Below are positions 26,306 through 35,112 of a stretch of 64,000 nt of DNA, one piece after another; positions within the stretch are counted from its first letter, which is position 1; each line of letters begins with the position of its first letter. Both the position numbers and the translations under genes were made by a program. Location of the stretch: positions 248,001-312,000 of the forward strand of contig NZ_JACIFA010000002.1 of NCBI RefSeq assembly GCF_014197135.1, written 5' to 3'. Under the pieces are notes generated by a model that saw nothing but the letters and a program-made list of their open reading frames with translations, ran no database searches and was not told the origin of the DNA. Source of the DNA: Sphingomonas zeae. Its GTDB lineage: Bacteria; Pseudomonadota; Alphaproteobacteria; Sphingomonadales; Sphingomonadaceae.

Positions 26306-28981
26306 ATGAACAGCCTGTCCCGTTCCGCCTTGCCCGATGCCGTTGCCCGCGCGCGTCGGCATTCGTCCTTTCTGGCGATGTTGCTCGACCGGGAGCCCGA
26401 CATCGAGGCGGCGGCATTGGCGGGCGAGCTGCTGGCGCCGCCCGCCGTGGCGGATGATTTGCCGGTTGGCACCCGGTTGCGTCGCGAGCGGCGCGCTCTG
26501 GCGTTGACCATCGCGCTGGGCGATCTGGCGGGGCTGTACGATCTGACCGAGGTCACGCACAGGCTGAGCGATTTCGCCGACCGCTCGCTAACCCAAGCGA
26601 TCCGTGCCGCGATCGATGAACGCACGCCCGGTGCCGAGCCGGTCGGTTTCGCCGCCATTGCGCTGGGCAAGCAGGGCAGCCGTGAACTCAATTATTCGTC
26701 CGACATCGACCCGATCCTGATCTTCGATCCGCTGACGCTGCCCCGCCGTCCACGCGAGGAGCCGGAGGATGCGGCGGTGCGGATCGGCAAGCGGGTGGTC
26801 GAGCTGCTCCAGGCGCGCGACGGCGATGGCTATGTGCTGCGCGTCGACCTGCGGCTGCGGCCCTCGCCCGAGGCGACGCCGATCGCGATACCCGTCGAGG
26901 GGGCGATCGCCTATTATGAAAGCCAGGCGCTGACCTGGGAGCGGGCGGCGTTCATCCGGGCGCGCGCGGCAGCGGGCGATCTGGCGCTGGGGCAGCGTTT
27001 CCTCGACGCGATCCGGCCGTTCGTGTGGCGGCGCGCGCTCGATTTCGGCGCGGTCGGCGAGATTCGCGACCTGACCCGCCGCATCCGCGACCATCATGCG
27101 CAGGGGCAGGCTATGGGGCCGGGCTATGACCTGAAGCGCGGGCGCGGCGGTATTCGCGAGATCGAGTTCTTCGCGCAAATCCATCAGTTGATCCATGGCG
27201 GCCGCGACCCGGCGCTGCGCGCGCCCGCGACCCGCGACGCACTGGCGAAGCTGGCCCAGGCGGGACGGATCGATGGGGGGCAGGCGGCCGCGCTGACCGA
27301 TGCCTATGTGCTGCTGCGCACCATCGAGCACCGGGTCCAGATGATCGACGACCGCCAGACCCATCAACTGCCGATGGGCGAGGGGCTGGGACGGGTCGCA
27401 CGGCTTCACGGGCTGGTGGATGGCGAGGCGCTGGTCGACATGCTCGCCCCCGTCACCGCGCAGGTGGGGCGCTTCTATGACGCGCTCGACGCCGACGAAC
27501 GGCCGCGCCTGCCGCATGATCCGGTCCTGCTGCACGAGCGGCTGGCGGGAGCAGGTCTGAAGGATGTCGAGGCGGCGGCCCGGCGGATTTCGGCATGGCG
27601 CGGCGGCGACTATGCCGCGCTGCGCAGCCCGGCGGCGCGCGAGGCGCTGGACGCGGTATTACCGACGTTGGTCGAGGCGCTGGGCGAGGCGCCCGATCCT
27701 GACGCCGCGATCCTGAAACTCGATTCGCTGTTCGAGCGGATGACCAGCGCGATCAACATCTTCCGGCTGCTGGAGGCGCGGCCGGGGCTCGCCAGCCTGA
27801 CCGTCGCGATCCTCAGCCATGCCGCACCACTTGCGGCGGAGCTGGCGCGGCGCCCCGCGCTGTTGGACGGGCTTATTGACGCATCCGCGTTCGAGCCGTT
27901 GCCTGCCGTCAAATTCCTCGAACGTGCGATGCGCGGGGGCGAGGCGGGGCAGGATTATCAGGACCGGCTGGACCATGTCCGCCGCGTCGTCGGCGAGTTG
28001 CGCTTTGCTCTGGGCGCGCAGATCGTCGCGGGGCGGGCCGATCCGCTGGAGGTGGCGGGGGGCTATGCGCGCGTGGCCGAGGCGGCGGTCGGCGTGCTGG
28101 CGCAGGCGACGGTGGACGAATTCGTCGCGGCGCATGGCCGGGTGCCCGGCAGCGAGTTGGTGGTCCTGGCCCTGGGGCGGATGGGCGGCGCGGCGCTGAC
28201 CCATGCCTCCGACCTCGACCTCGTCTATCTGTTCACCGGCGACTTTGCGGGCGAGTCCGATGGGCCGAAGCCGCTGGGGGCAACGCTTTACTATAACCGC
28301 CTGGCGCAGCGGGTGACGGCGGCCTTGTCGGTGCCGACCCAGGCGGGGCCGCTCTATCCGGTCGACACACGGTTGCGGCCCTCGGGCACGCAGGGGCCGT
28401 TGGTCGTCTCGGTCGAAAGTTTTGCGCGATATCAACGCGAAGACGCCTGGACCTGGGAGCATATGGCATTGACCCGCGCCCGGCCGATCTTCGGTTCGGC
28501 GGACGCGCGGGCGGCGGTGGCGGCGATCGTCGCCGATGTATTGAACGGCAACCGGCCCGCCCGCGATATCGCGGCGGAAGCGGGCGAAATGCGCGCCGAG
28601 ATGGCGCGGCACAAGCCGCCACAGGGACCGCTCGATATCAAGCTGCTGCCGGGTGGGCTGGTCGATTTGGAGTTCGCGGTGCACCGGACGCAGCTGATCC
28701 ACCGTACCGGCTTTGACCCCGATCTGGGGCGGGCGATTGCGGCGCTGGTAGCGGAGGGACTGACGCCGCCGTCCATGGCGCAGGCACATGACGTGCTGAC
28801 CCGCGCGCTGGTGTCCTTCCGCCTGCTGGTGCCCGACGGGCAGGAGCCGCCCGAGCCGACCCGCCCCCTGATCGCGCGCGCCATGGGGCTGGCCGACTGG
28901 GCGACGGTGGTTGCCACGCTGGAGGCGACGCGGCAGGAGGTGGCCGAAGTCTGGCAAGGAGGCGAAGATGCAACAGGGTGA
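26306..28981 (+). CDS. glnE: Glutamine synthetase adenylyltransferase/deadenylase
   Basis: Bifunctional nitrogen-control enzyme that adds or removes AMP on glutamine synthetase in response to PII. It has two nucleotidyltransferase halves. The N-terminal deadenylase motif is GKQGSRELNYSSDIDPILIF (about residues 115-135). The C-terminal adenylyltransferase motif is LGRMGGAALTHASDLDLVYL (about 620-640). A PII/GlnB-responsive helical linker lies between and a helical tail follows. Length 891 aa is slightly short of E. coli (about 945). The 3' end overlaps bcp by 14 bp. Confidence 0.95.
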   Translation: MNSLSRSALPDAVARARRHSSFLAMLLDREPDIEAAALAGELLAPPAVADDLPVGTRLRRERRALALTIALGDLAGLYDLTEVTHRLSDFADRSLTQAIRAAIDERTPGAEPVGFAAIALGKQGSRELNYSSDIDPILIFDPLTLPRRPREEPEDAAVRIGKRVVELLQARDGDGYVLRVDLRLRPSPEATPIAIPVEGAIAYYESQALTWERAAFIRARAAAGDLALGQRFLDAIRPFVWRRALDFGAVGEIRDLTRRIRDHHAQGQAMGPGYDLKRGRGGIREIEFFAQIHQLIHGGRDPALRAPATRDALAKLAQAGRIDGGQAAALTDAYVLLRTIEHRVQMIDDRQTHQLPMGEGLGRVARLHGLVDGEALVDMLAPVTAQVGRFYDALDADERPRLPHDPVLLHERLAGAGLKDVEAAARRISAWRGGDYAALRSPAAREALDAVLPTLVEALGEAPDPDAAILKLDSLFERMTSAINIFRLLEARPGLASLTVAILSHAAPLAAELARRPALLDGLIDASAFEPLPAVKFLERAMRGGEAGQDYQDRLDHVRRVVGELRFALGAQIVAGRADPLEVAGGYARVAEAAVGVLAQATVDEFVAAHGRVPGSELVVLALGRMGGAALTHASDLDLVYLFTGDFAGESDGPKPLGATLYYNRLAQRVTAALSVPTQAGPLYPVDTRLRPSGTQGPLVVSVESFARYQREDAWTWEHMALTRARPIFGSADARAAVAAIVADVLNGNRPARDIAAEAGEMRAEMARHKPPQGPLDIKLLPGGLVDLEFAVHRTQLIHRTGFDPDLGRAIAALVAEGLTPPSMAQAHDVLTRALVSFRLLVPDGQEPPEPTRPLIARAMGLADWATVVATLEATRQEVAEVWQGGEDATG

Positions 28982-29423
28982 CGCGATCCCGGCGGTGACG
29001 GTGAAGACCGCGAACGACGAGGCGCTGGTGCTGGGTGATCTGGCGGGACCACTGGTGGTCTATTTCTACCCCAAGGACGACACCAGCGGTTGCACGCGCG
29101 AGGCGCAGGACTTCACCGCGCTGGCCGGGGAGTTCGCGGGCGCGGGCGTGCGGGTGATCGGCATCTCCAAGGACAGCCCGGCCAAGCATCGCAAGTTCAG
29201 CGAGAAACATGCGCTGACCGTCGAGTTGGCGAGTGATGAGGACGGTGCGGCCTGCGAGGCGTTCGGCGTCTGGGGTGAAAAGAAGCTCTACGGCAAGACC
29301 TATATGGGCATCGAGCGCGCGACCTTCCTGTTCGGCCGCGACGGCAAGCTCGCGCAGAGCTGGCGCAAGGTGAAGGTGCCCGGCCATGCCGAGGCCGTGC
29401 TGGAGGCGGCGCGCGCGCTTTGA
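28968..29423 (+). CDS. bcp: Bcp/PrxQ-type thioredoxin-dependent peroxiredoxin
   Basis: Reduces peroxides in the cytoplasm. The peroxidatic Cys lies in DDTSGCTREAQDF (about residue 42), with the family blocks VVYFYPKDDTSGCT and GISKDSPAKHRKF. The resolving Cys usually five residues later (CTxExC) is Gln here. A lone Cys near ACEAFGVWG may not substitute, so a 1-Cys mechanism is possible. A strong AAGGAGG site inside glnE fixes the start. Length 151 aa. Confidence 0.92.
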   Translation: MQQGDAIPAVTVKTANDEALVLGDLAGPLVVYFYPKDDTSGCTREAQDFTALAGEFAGAGVRVIGISKDSPAKHRKFSEKHALTVELASDEDGAACEAFGVWGEKKLYGKTYMGIERATFLFGRDGKLAQSWRKVKVPGHAEAVLEAARAL

Positions 29424-30244
29424 CGACGATCGCCCAGGCCTGCGCAGGCGTGCTGCGCGAAAGCGATCCGCTGGCCAAGGTGCAGGCCGCGCGGGCGGTG
29501 GCGCGTGGCTGGCGGCGGGGTGCGCTGGCGCATGAATTCGACGTCGCCATGCCCGATGCGCCCGGCCGTCCCGACCGGCCCGAGCTGTTGCCGCCCAACC
29601 GGATGCCCAAGCGTGGGCGCGGCGGATCGGAAAAGGGACGGATCGCGCTGCTCCATGCGTTGGCGCATATCGAGTTCGCGGCGATCGATCTGGCCTTCGA
29701 CGCGGCGGGGCGGTTCGGCGGCCAGTTTCCGCGCACCTTTGTCGACGACTGGATTTCGGTCGGCGCGGACGAGGCGATGCACTTCGCTGTTCTCCATCGC
29801 CGGTTGAAGACTTTGGGGTCGGGTTACGGCGAACTGCCCGCCCATGCGGGCCTTTGGGAAGCGGCGGAGGAAACCGCGCACGATGCCATGGCGCGGCTCG
29901 CCGTCGTGCCGATGGTGCTGGAGGCGAGGGGGCTGGACGTCACGCCGGAGACGGTCGCGCGCTTTCGCGCCGGAGGTGACGAGCCGTCCGCGCGTATCCT
30001 CAACCGCATCTATACCGATGAGATTCGGCATGTCGGATTCGGCGCGAAATGGTTCGGCTATCTAGCCGCCGGGCATGACATCGAACCCGCGGAACACTGG
30101 CGGATGCTGGTCCGGCGCCATTTCCGCGGGGTCGTTAAGCCACCGTTCAACGTTTCGGCGCGCGATACGGCCGGTTTGACGCGGGATTTCTATGCGCCTC
30201 TTGCGGACGAGGAACCCATAAAGGCACAAGCTGACCGACTGTAA
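29420..30244 (+). CDS. DUF455 ferritin-like domain protein
   Basis: A 274-aa protein matching the DUF455 pattern. It shows LLPPNRMPKRGRGGSEKGR, then ALLHALAHIEFAAIDLAFD, WISVGADEAMHFAVLHRRL and a distal YTDEIRHVGFGAKWF. The repeated E/H and ExxH pairs suggest a di-iron four-helix bundle. Substrate is unknown. The TTG start at 29420 overlaps the bcp stop (TTGA), implying coupling with an antioxidant gene. Confidence 0.8.
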   Translation: MTTIAQACAGVLRESDPLAKVQAARAVARGWRRGALAHEFDVAMPDAPGRPDRPELLPPNRMPKRGRGGSEKGRIALLHALAHIEFAAIDLAFDAAGRFGGQFPRTFVDDWISVGADEAMHFAVLHRRLKTLGSGYGELPAHAGLWEAAEETAHDAMARLAVVPMVLEARGLDVTPETVARFRAGGDEPSARILNRIYTDEIRHVGFGAKWFGYLAAGHDIEPAEHWRMLVRRHFRGVVKPPFNVSARDTAGLTRDFYAPLADEEPIKAQADRL

Positions 30245-30331
30245 CGCGGTGGGGCTGCGACACAGCATAGGATGAACGAAGCCGGGCTTTTCCGACTGCG
30301 GGATCGTTCGGCGACAAGGGTTCGGGGTTCG

Positions 30332-31072
30332 ATGAATCAACTGGCACTCTCGGGTAAATCGATTGCATCGCGTGTCCGCTCTGTTTTCCTCGCTACCTTG
30401 ACGATCGGCCTGTCCGGCCAGATGGCGATGGCCCATTCGGCGCCCGCCGCCGCTCCGGCTCCTGCCGCTCCCAAGGCTATTGGAGGAGAGTTCATCCCCG
30501 CTAACAGCGCCGAAGCCTCGGCCGACCTTCGCACCGACCAGCAGTTCCGCACCCTGTTCCAGACCTGGAAGAAAATGGACGCCCGGCCGAACGGCGTCAT
30601 CGCGATCCCCTCGGTCCATCCGGTCGAAAAGCTCCAGTTCACCAGCAATTTCGGTATTCGCTCCGATCCCTTCCGTGGCACCGCCGCGATGCATGCCGGG
30701 GTCGATATTCCGGGTCCGGTCGGCACCCCGATCTATGCCACCGCCGACGGCATCGTCGATCATGCGGGCTGGCAGGGCGGCTATGGCAATCTGGTCGAGG
30801 TCAATCATGGCAAGGGCATCGCGACCCGCTATGGCCACCTCTCCAAGATTCTGGTCGCCGACGGCGCGCGCGTCACCCGCGGCCAGCTGATCGCGCTGAT
30901 GGGTTCGACCGGCCGTTCGACCGGTCCGCATCTTCATTACGAAGTCCGCATGGACGGTCATGCCGTCAACCCGATCCCTTTCCTGACCACCGGCGACTAT
31001 CTGACCGCGTCGCAGGATCATGCGATCCACCAGATCCCGGTCTCGACCGACGGCCCCGCCGCGCAGGATTAA
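30332..31072 (+). CDS. M23-family (LytM) murein peptidase
   Basis: Exported protein of 246 aa from ATG 30332; an ATG at 30272 gives 266 aa. A signal peptide ends at about MAMAHSAP. The C-terminal LytM domain has the zinc ligands HAGVD (His-x3-Asp) and GPHLHYEV (HxH), plus GYGNLVEVNHGKGIATRYGH. Residues look catalytically complete, so it probably cleaves peptidoglycan cross-links. The spacer before the domain has no clear coiled coil, unlike EnvC or NlpD. Confidence 0.88.
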   Translation: MNQLALSGKSIASRVRSVFLATLTIGLSGQMAMAHSAPAAAPAPAAPKAIGGEFIPANSAEASADLRTDQQFRTLFQTWKKMDARPNGVIAIPSVHPVEKLQFTSNFGIRSDPFRGTAAMHAGVDIPGPVGTPIYATADGIVDHAGWQGGYGNLVEVNHGKGIATRYGHLSKILVADGARVTRGQLIALMGSTGRSTGPHLHYEVRMDGHAVNPIPFLTTGDYLTASQDHAIHQIPVSTDGPAAQD

Positions 31073-31078
31073 CGTTTA

Positions 31079-31206
31079 TTCCTCCCCGGTACGGGGAGGT
31101 GGCAGGCCGCAGGCCTGACGGAGGGGGGCTTCCTCATAGTGCGTCCTGCGTGGCGAGCTCCCTCCACCAGCTTCGCTGGTCCCCCTCCCCGTACCAGGGA
31201 GGATTA
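31079..31206. repeat. GC-rich palindromic intergenic repeat, copy 2
   Basis: Starts with CCTCCCCGGTACGGGGAGG, carries GGCAGGCCGCAGGCCTGACGG and the hairpin CCACCAGC-TTC-GCTGG, and ends CCCCGTACCAGGGAGG, so the outer ends are inverted copies. It fills most of the 175-bp gap before the Fe-S carrier gene. Confidence 0.85.
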
Positions 31207-31247
31207 GTGGGATTGCCCCTCCGGTCCCTCGCGCCTATCTCAGCCCC

Positions 31248-31586
31248 ATGGCCACCAGCATTTCCGAAATCGCGCTGACCCCGGCCGCCGCGGCTCGCGT
31301 CGCGACGATCGCCGAGCGGCAGAACAAGCCCGCCATCCTGCGTCTGTCGGTCGAAGGCGGCGGCTGTTCGGGCTTTCAGTACAAATTCGGCCTGGCCGAT
31401 GCGCCTGCCGACGATGATATGGTCGCGCAGACCGATGGCGTTCGCCTGGTCGTCGACAGCATCAGCCTGGATCTCGTCCGGGGGGCGCAGGTCGATTATG
31501 TCGAATCGCTCGGCGGCGCGGCCTTCCAGGTGAAGAATCCCAACGCTGCCTCGGGCTGTGGCTGCGGCACCAGCTTCTCGGTCTGA
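31248..31586 (+). CDS. erpA: A-type iron-sulfur carrier (ErpA/IscA family)
   Basis: HesB/IscA-fold protein that delivers Fe-S clusters to apo-targets. The three conserved cysteines are in VEGGGCSGFQYKF (about residue 40) and the C-terminal SGCGCGTSF (about 106-108). Length 112 aa. ErpA is the likelier assignment because it stands alone without isc genes, but IscA or SufA-like roles cannot be separated by sequence here. Confidence 0.85.
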   Translation: MATSISEIALTPAAAARVATIAERQNKPAILRLSVEGGGCSGFQYKFGLADAPADDDMVAQTDGVRLVVDSISLDLVRGAQVDYVESLGGAAFQVKNPNAASGCGCGTSFSV

Positions 31587-31587
31587 C

Positions 31588-32361
31588 GTGAAGATCACGA
31601 CCTATAACGTCAACGGGATCAAGGCCCGTCTGCCCCGCCTGCTCGAATATCTGGCCGAGGCGGATGCGGATATCGTTTGTCTTCAGGAACTGAAGGCCAG
31701 CGACGAGACTTTCCCGATCCAGGATATCGAGGCCGTCGGATACGGCGCCGTCTGGCATGGCCAGAAGAGCTGGAACGGCGTCGCCGTCCTTGCGCGCGGT
31801 ACCCAGCCGGTCGAGCGGCAGCGGGGTTTGGCGGGAGAGGATGAAGACGAACATAGCCGTTACCTCGAATGCGAGGTGAACGGGCTGGTCGTCGCCTCGC
31901 TCTATTTGCCCAATGGCAATCCGCTGCCGGGGCCGAAGTTCGATTACAAGCTGCGCTGGATGGAGCGGCTGGCGATGCGCGCACGCGCATTGCTTGGCGA
32001 GGAAGTGCCCGCCGTGCTGGCCGGGGATTACAACGTCATCCCCCATGACGACGACACCTTCTCCGTGCCCGCCATGGCCAGCGACGCGCTGATGCAGCCG
32101 GAGAGCCGTCAGGCCTATCGCCGGCTGTTGGCGCAAGGGTGGACGGACGCGCTGCGTACCCGCGCGCCCAAGGGCGGGGTGTGGACCTTCTGGGACTATC
32201 AGGCCGGGTCGTGGCAGCGCGATGCGGGCTTCCGCATCGACCATCTGCTGCTCAGCCCGCAGGCCGCCGATCGGCTGGTCGATGCGGGCGTCGACAAAAG
32301 CTATCGCGGCCGGGAAAAGGCGAGCGACCATGCACCCACCTGGGTGAAATTGCGGGACTGA
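31588..32361 (+). CDS. xthA: Exodeoxyribonuclease III
   Basis: AP endonuclease and 3' exonuclease in base-excision repair. EEP-fold motifs are visible: TYNVNGIKARL at the N-terminus, VCLQELKAS with the metal-binding Glu, LAGDYNVIPHDDD, and the C-terminal SDHAPTWVKL with catalytic His. The GTG start at 31588 directly follows the Fe-S carrier stop and gives a standard N-terminus. Length 257 aa. Confidence 0.93.
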   Translation: MKITTYNVNGIKARLPRLLEYLAEADADIVCLQELKASDETFPIQDIEAVGYGAVWHGQKSWNGVAVLARGTQPVERQRGLAGEDEDEHSRYLECEVNGLVVASLYLPNGNPLPGPKFDYKLRWMERLAMRARALLGEEVPAVLAGDYNVIPHDDDTFSVPAMASDALMQPESRQAYRRLLAQGWTDALRTRAPKGGVWTFWDYQAGSWQRDAGFRIDHLLLSPQAADRLVDAGVDKSYRGREKASDHAPTWVKLRD

Positions 32362-32362
32362 T

Positions 32363-32500
32363 AATTCCTCCCCTGTAAGGGGAGGTGGCAGGCCGGAGGC
32401 CTGACGGGGGGTGTCACGGCCGATGGCGTGAACCATCGCTGGCGGTTACACCCCTCCACCATGCTTCGCATGGTCCCCCTCCCCTTGCAGGGGAGGAATT
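32363..32500. repeat. Palindromic intergenic repeat with 12-bp terminal inverted repeats, copy 3
   Basis: AATTCCTCCCCT (32363-32374) is an exact inverted match of AGGGGAGGAATT (32489-32500). Inside are AGGCCGGAGGCCT and the hairpin ACCATGC-TTC-GCATGGT, the same layout as copies 2 and 6. The unit ends 20 bp before the next start codon. Confidence 0.88.
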
Positions 32501-32519
32501 ACTGGAACAGAAACCATCT

Positions 32520-32930
32520 ATGCGCCGTGCCGCTTCCCTGTTGCTCCTCAGCCTCTCACTGGCCGCCTGCCAGCAAAATAGCCGTACCGACGACCGCTTG
32601 GCCGACGCCGACGCGCAGGAACGCGCGCGCCAGGAAAAGGCGGCGAAGGACATGGTCGCGCAGACCGAGGATCAGGTGCGGGTGAAAATGCTGGAACAGC
32701 GCGTCGCCGCGCTGGAGGCGCAGGTCGCGGCGATGCAGGGGGATCGCAAGCTGCTGGATGCGCAACTGGTCGAGCAGCGGCTGAACCAGATCGAGGCGGG
32801 CCGTGTCGATGCGGGCAATCCGGCACCATCGGCAACGCCGACGACCTCCGCGACGCGTCCCGTGAGCCGCACGCCATCTCCGGCCGCGACACCGCCCGCG
32901 CGCAAGCCGCTGGTCCTCGACCTGCGATAA
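32520..32930 (+). CDS. Putative lipoprotein with a coiled coil
   Basis: A 136-aa protein. The lipoprotein signal MRRAASLLLLSLSLAAC puts the lipidated Cys at residue 17. The mature part is a charged helical coil (about 25-90; VRVKMLEQRVAALEAQVAAMQ in part), then a Ser/Thr/Pro-rich tail ending PLVLDLR. It resembles an Lpp-like structural or periplasmic adaptor protein in outline only; family not recognised. Confidence 0.75.
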   Translation: MRRAASLLLLSLSLAACQQNSRTDDRLADADAQERARQEKAAKDMVAQTEDQVRVKMLEQRVAALEAQVAAMQGDRKLLDAQLVEQRLNQIEAGRVDAGNPAPSATPTTSATRPVSRTPSPAATPPARKPLVLDLR

Positions 32931-32953
32931 CCGCGCGAGCGGGGAAGGGGGCA

Positions 32954-32973
32954 CCCCGGCATGGCGGCCGGGG
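32954..32973. terminator. GC-rich hairpin between convergent genes, possible terminator
   Basis: CCCCGGC (32954-32960) and GCCGGGG (32967-32973) form a hairpin between the lipoprotein gene and the convergent SWIB gene. There is no U-run on either side, so termination activity is doubtful. Confidence 0.3.
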
Positions 32974-32986
32974 CGCGTAAGAAGGC

Positions 32987-33247
32987 TTACTTCTTCAGGT
33001 GCGCCGAGATGAACTTGTTCATCTCGAACATGGTGCACTTGTCCTTGCCGAACACCTTCTTCAGCTTGTCGTCGGCCAGGATTTCCCGCTTGTTCTCGGG
33101 GTTCTGCAGGTTGTTGGCCTTGATATAGTCCCACACCTTGCTGATGACCTGGCTGCGCGGCAGCTTCTCGTTGCCGACGATCGCGCCCAGTTCCTCGGAC
33201 GGCTGGACCGGGGCGTGGATGCCGGTGCCCGTGGTTGCGGTGGCCAT
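32987..33247 (-). CDS. SWIB/MDM2-domain protein
   Basis: An 86-residue protein consisting almost entirely of a SWIB domain. It shows EELGAIVGNEKLPRSQVISK, then VWDYIKANNLQNPENKREI, and DKLKKVFGKDKCTMFEMNKF. This fold occurs in eukaryotic chromatin remodellers and, as stand-alone small proteins, in several bacteria including Chlamydiae and alphaproteobacteria. The bacterial role is unclear, possibly DNA-associated. GGAAGGAAA precedes the ATG. Confidence 0.88.
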   Translation of the reverse strand: MATATTGTGIHAPVQPSEELGAIVGNEKLPRSQVISKVWDYIKANNLQNPENKREILADDKLKKVFGKDKCTMFEMNKFISAHLKK

Positions 33248-33303
33248 GTGTTTCCTTCCTATAATCCTTCAGCATCCCGGCCCGTTGGCAGGACGCGCGT
33301 GAA

Positions 33304-33510
33304 TCACGCTTTTTTCAGCGCGTCCGCCTTGTGCGCTGCCTTTCCGCCATTGTCACTCTCTACTATGTATTGCGGCTCATCCTTGGATGCGCGGACGGTA
33401 TGGCCCTTGATGGTCGTGTCGCTGGTCTGCTTCTTCACGACCTTGCCCTCGGCGGTGCCGCCATGGCTGTTCCATTCGACATGATCGCCCTTTTTGAATT
33501 CGGTCATCAT
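33304..33510 (-). CDS. DUF2945 (HVA/Tudor-like) small protein
   Basis: A 68-aa protein with the DUF2945 pattern [20 protein letters not shown] followed by [20 protein letters not shown] and a basic C-terminus ([12 protein letters not shown]). This is a small beta-barrel of unknown function. GGGAGAG precedes tandem ATG codons (33513, 33510, 33507), so the exact start is uncertain. Same strand and 57 bp upstream of the SWIB gene; they may share a transcript. Confidence 0.8.
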   Translation of the reverse strand: MMTEFKKGDHVEWNSHGGTAEGKVVKKQTSDTTIKGHTVRASKDEPQYIVESDNGGKAAHKADALKKA

Positions 33511-33613
33511 CACTCTCCCGGCTGGTAACCCGCATCAATCCCTCGGGGCTTTCGTTGGTTGCACCAGCGCACGCCACGGGGCATCAGGGCGCCATCCAAG
33601 GAGACAGGAACCC

Positions 33614-34726
33614 ATGAAGACCCGCGCCGCCGTCGCCTTTGAAGCGAAGAAGCCGCTCGAAATCGTCGAACTCGATCTGGAAGGTCCCAAGGCCGGTGAG
33701 GTTCTGGTCGAGATCATGGCGACCGGCATCTGCCATACCGATGCCTATACGCTCGACGGTTTCGACAGCGAGGGGATTTTCCCCAGCGTGCTGGGCCATG
33801 AAGGCTGCGGCATCGTGCGCGAAGTGGGCGCGGGCGTGACCAGCGTGGTGCCGGGCGACCATGTCATCCCGCTCTACACGCCCGAATGCCGCCAGTGTAA
33901 GTCGTGCCTGTCGGGCAAGACCAACCTGTGCACCGCGATCCGCGCGACGCAAGGCAAAGGCCTGATGCCCGACGGCACGACGCGCTTCAGCTACAAGGGG
34001 CAGCCGATCTTCCATTATATGGGCTGCTCGACCTTCTCGAACTTCACCGTCCTTCCCGAGATCGCGGTGGCGAAGATCCGTCAGGACGCGCCGTTCGACA
34101 CCAGCTGCTATATCGGTTGCGGCGTGACGACCGGCGTGGGCGCGGTGGTCAACACCGCCAAGGTCCAGCCGGGCGAGAATATCGTCGTCTTCGGTCTGGG
34201 TGGCATCGGCCTGAACGTCATTCAGGGCGCCAAGCTGGCGGGCGCAGGCCGGATCATCGGCGTCGACATCAATCCCGACCGCGAGGAATGGGGCCGCCGC
34301 TTCGGCATGACCCACTTCCTCAACTCCAAGGGGCTGAGCCGCGAGGAGACGATCGCCAAGGTTCTCGAACTCACCGATGGCGGCGCAGACTATAGCTTCG
34401 ACGCGACCGGCAATACCGAAGTGATGCGCACCGCGCTGGAATCCTGTCATCGCGGCTGGGGCACCTCGATCATCATCGGCGTGGCCGAGGCGGGCAAGGA
34501 GATCAGCACGCGGCCGTTCCAGCTGGTCACGGGCCGCAACTGGCGCGGCACCGCGTTCGGCGGCGCGCGTGGTCGCACCGATACGCCCAAGATCGTCGAC
34601 TGGTATATGAACGGCATGATCGAGATCGACCCGATGATTACCCATCGCCTGACGCTGGAAGAGATCAACAAGGGCTTCGACCTGATGCACGCGGGTGAGA
34701 GCATCCGCAGCGTGGTGATCTTCTGA
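33614..34726 (+). CDS. adhC: S-(hydroxymethyl)glutathione dehydrogenase / class III alcohol dehydrogenase
   Basis: Zinc and NAD-dependent oxidation of the formaldehyde-glutathione adduct to S-formylglutathione. Catalytic zinc site [14 protein letters not shown] and GHEGCGIV, structural zinc cysteines in [15 protein letters not shown], and Rossmann motif [18 protein letters not shown] are present. Length 370 aa from ATG 33614, with AGGAGACAGGA upstream. It heads an operon with two VOC genes, purU and fghA, and its stop overlaps the next start (TGATG). Confidence 0.95.
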   Translation: MKTRAAVAFEAKKPLEIVELDLEGPKAGEVLVEIMATGICHTDAYTLDGFDSEGIFPSVLGHEGCGIVREVGAGVTSVVPGDHVIPLYTPECRQCKSCLSGKTNLCTAIRATQGKGLMPDGTTRFSYKGQPIFHYMGCSTFSNFTVLPEIAVAKIRQDAPFDTSCYIGCGVTTGVGAVVNTAKVQPGENIVVFGLGGIGLNVIQGAKLAGAGRIIGVDINPDREEWGRRFGMTHFLNSKGLSREETIAKVLELTDGGADYSFDATGNTEVMRTALESCHRGWGTSIIIGVAEAGKEISTRPFQLVTGRNWRGTAFGGARGRTDTPKIVDWYMNGMIEIDPMITHRLTLEEINKGFDLMHAGESIRSVVIF

Positions 34727-35112
34727 TGTTCAGCCATGTCATGCTGGGGGCGAACGACATCGCCGAGGCCAAGCGCTTTTATGATGCCATTCTTGGCGTG
34801 CTGGGCGCGCCCGAGGGCGTGGTTGATCCCCTGGGACGGCTGATCTACAGCCACAAGGGTGCGCGGTTCCTGCTGTCCAAGCCGATCAATGGCGAGCCCG
34901 CGACCCATGCCAACGGCGCGACTCTCGGCTTCGCGATGGACTCGCCCGCGCAGGCAGAAGCCTGGTACGCGGCGGGCCTCGCGCATGGCGGCACCGCGAT
35001 CGAGGACCCGCCGGGCGTCCGCGAAATGCCGGTGGGCAAGGTCTATCTCGCTTACTTGCGCGACCCGACCGGCAACAAGCTGTGCGCGCGGCATCTGATG
35101 GAGGCGGCTTGA
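34726..35112 (+). CDS. VOC-family (glyoxalase-like) protein, first of a tandem pair
   Basis: A 128-aa vicinal-oxygen-chelate protein: N-terminal [20 protein letters not shown], central RFLLSKPINGEPATHANG, C-terminal YLAYLRDPTGNKLC. Such proteins act as glyoxalases, dioxygenases or binding proteins. Its place in the formaldehyde operon suggests action on a glutathione adduct or a by-product, but this is not shown. Starts inside the adhC stop and ends inside the next VOC start. Confidence 0.85.
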   Translation: MFSHVMLGANDIAEAKRFYDAILGVLGAPEGVVDPLGRLIYSHKGARFLLSKPINGEPATHANGATLGFAMDSPAQAEAWYAAGLAHGGTAIEDPPGVREMPVGKVYLAYLRDPTGNKLCARHLMEAA

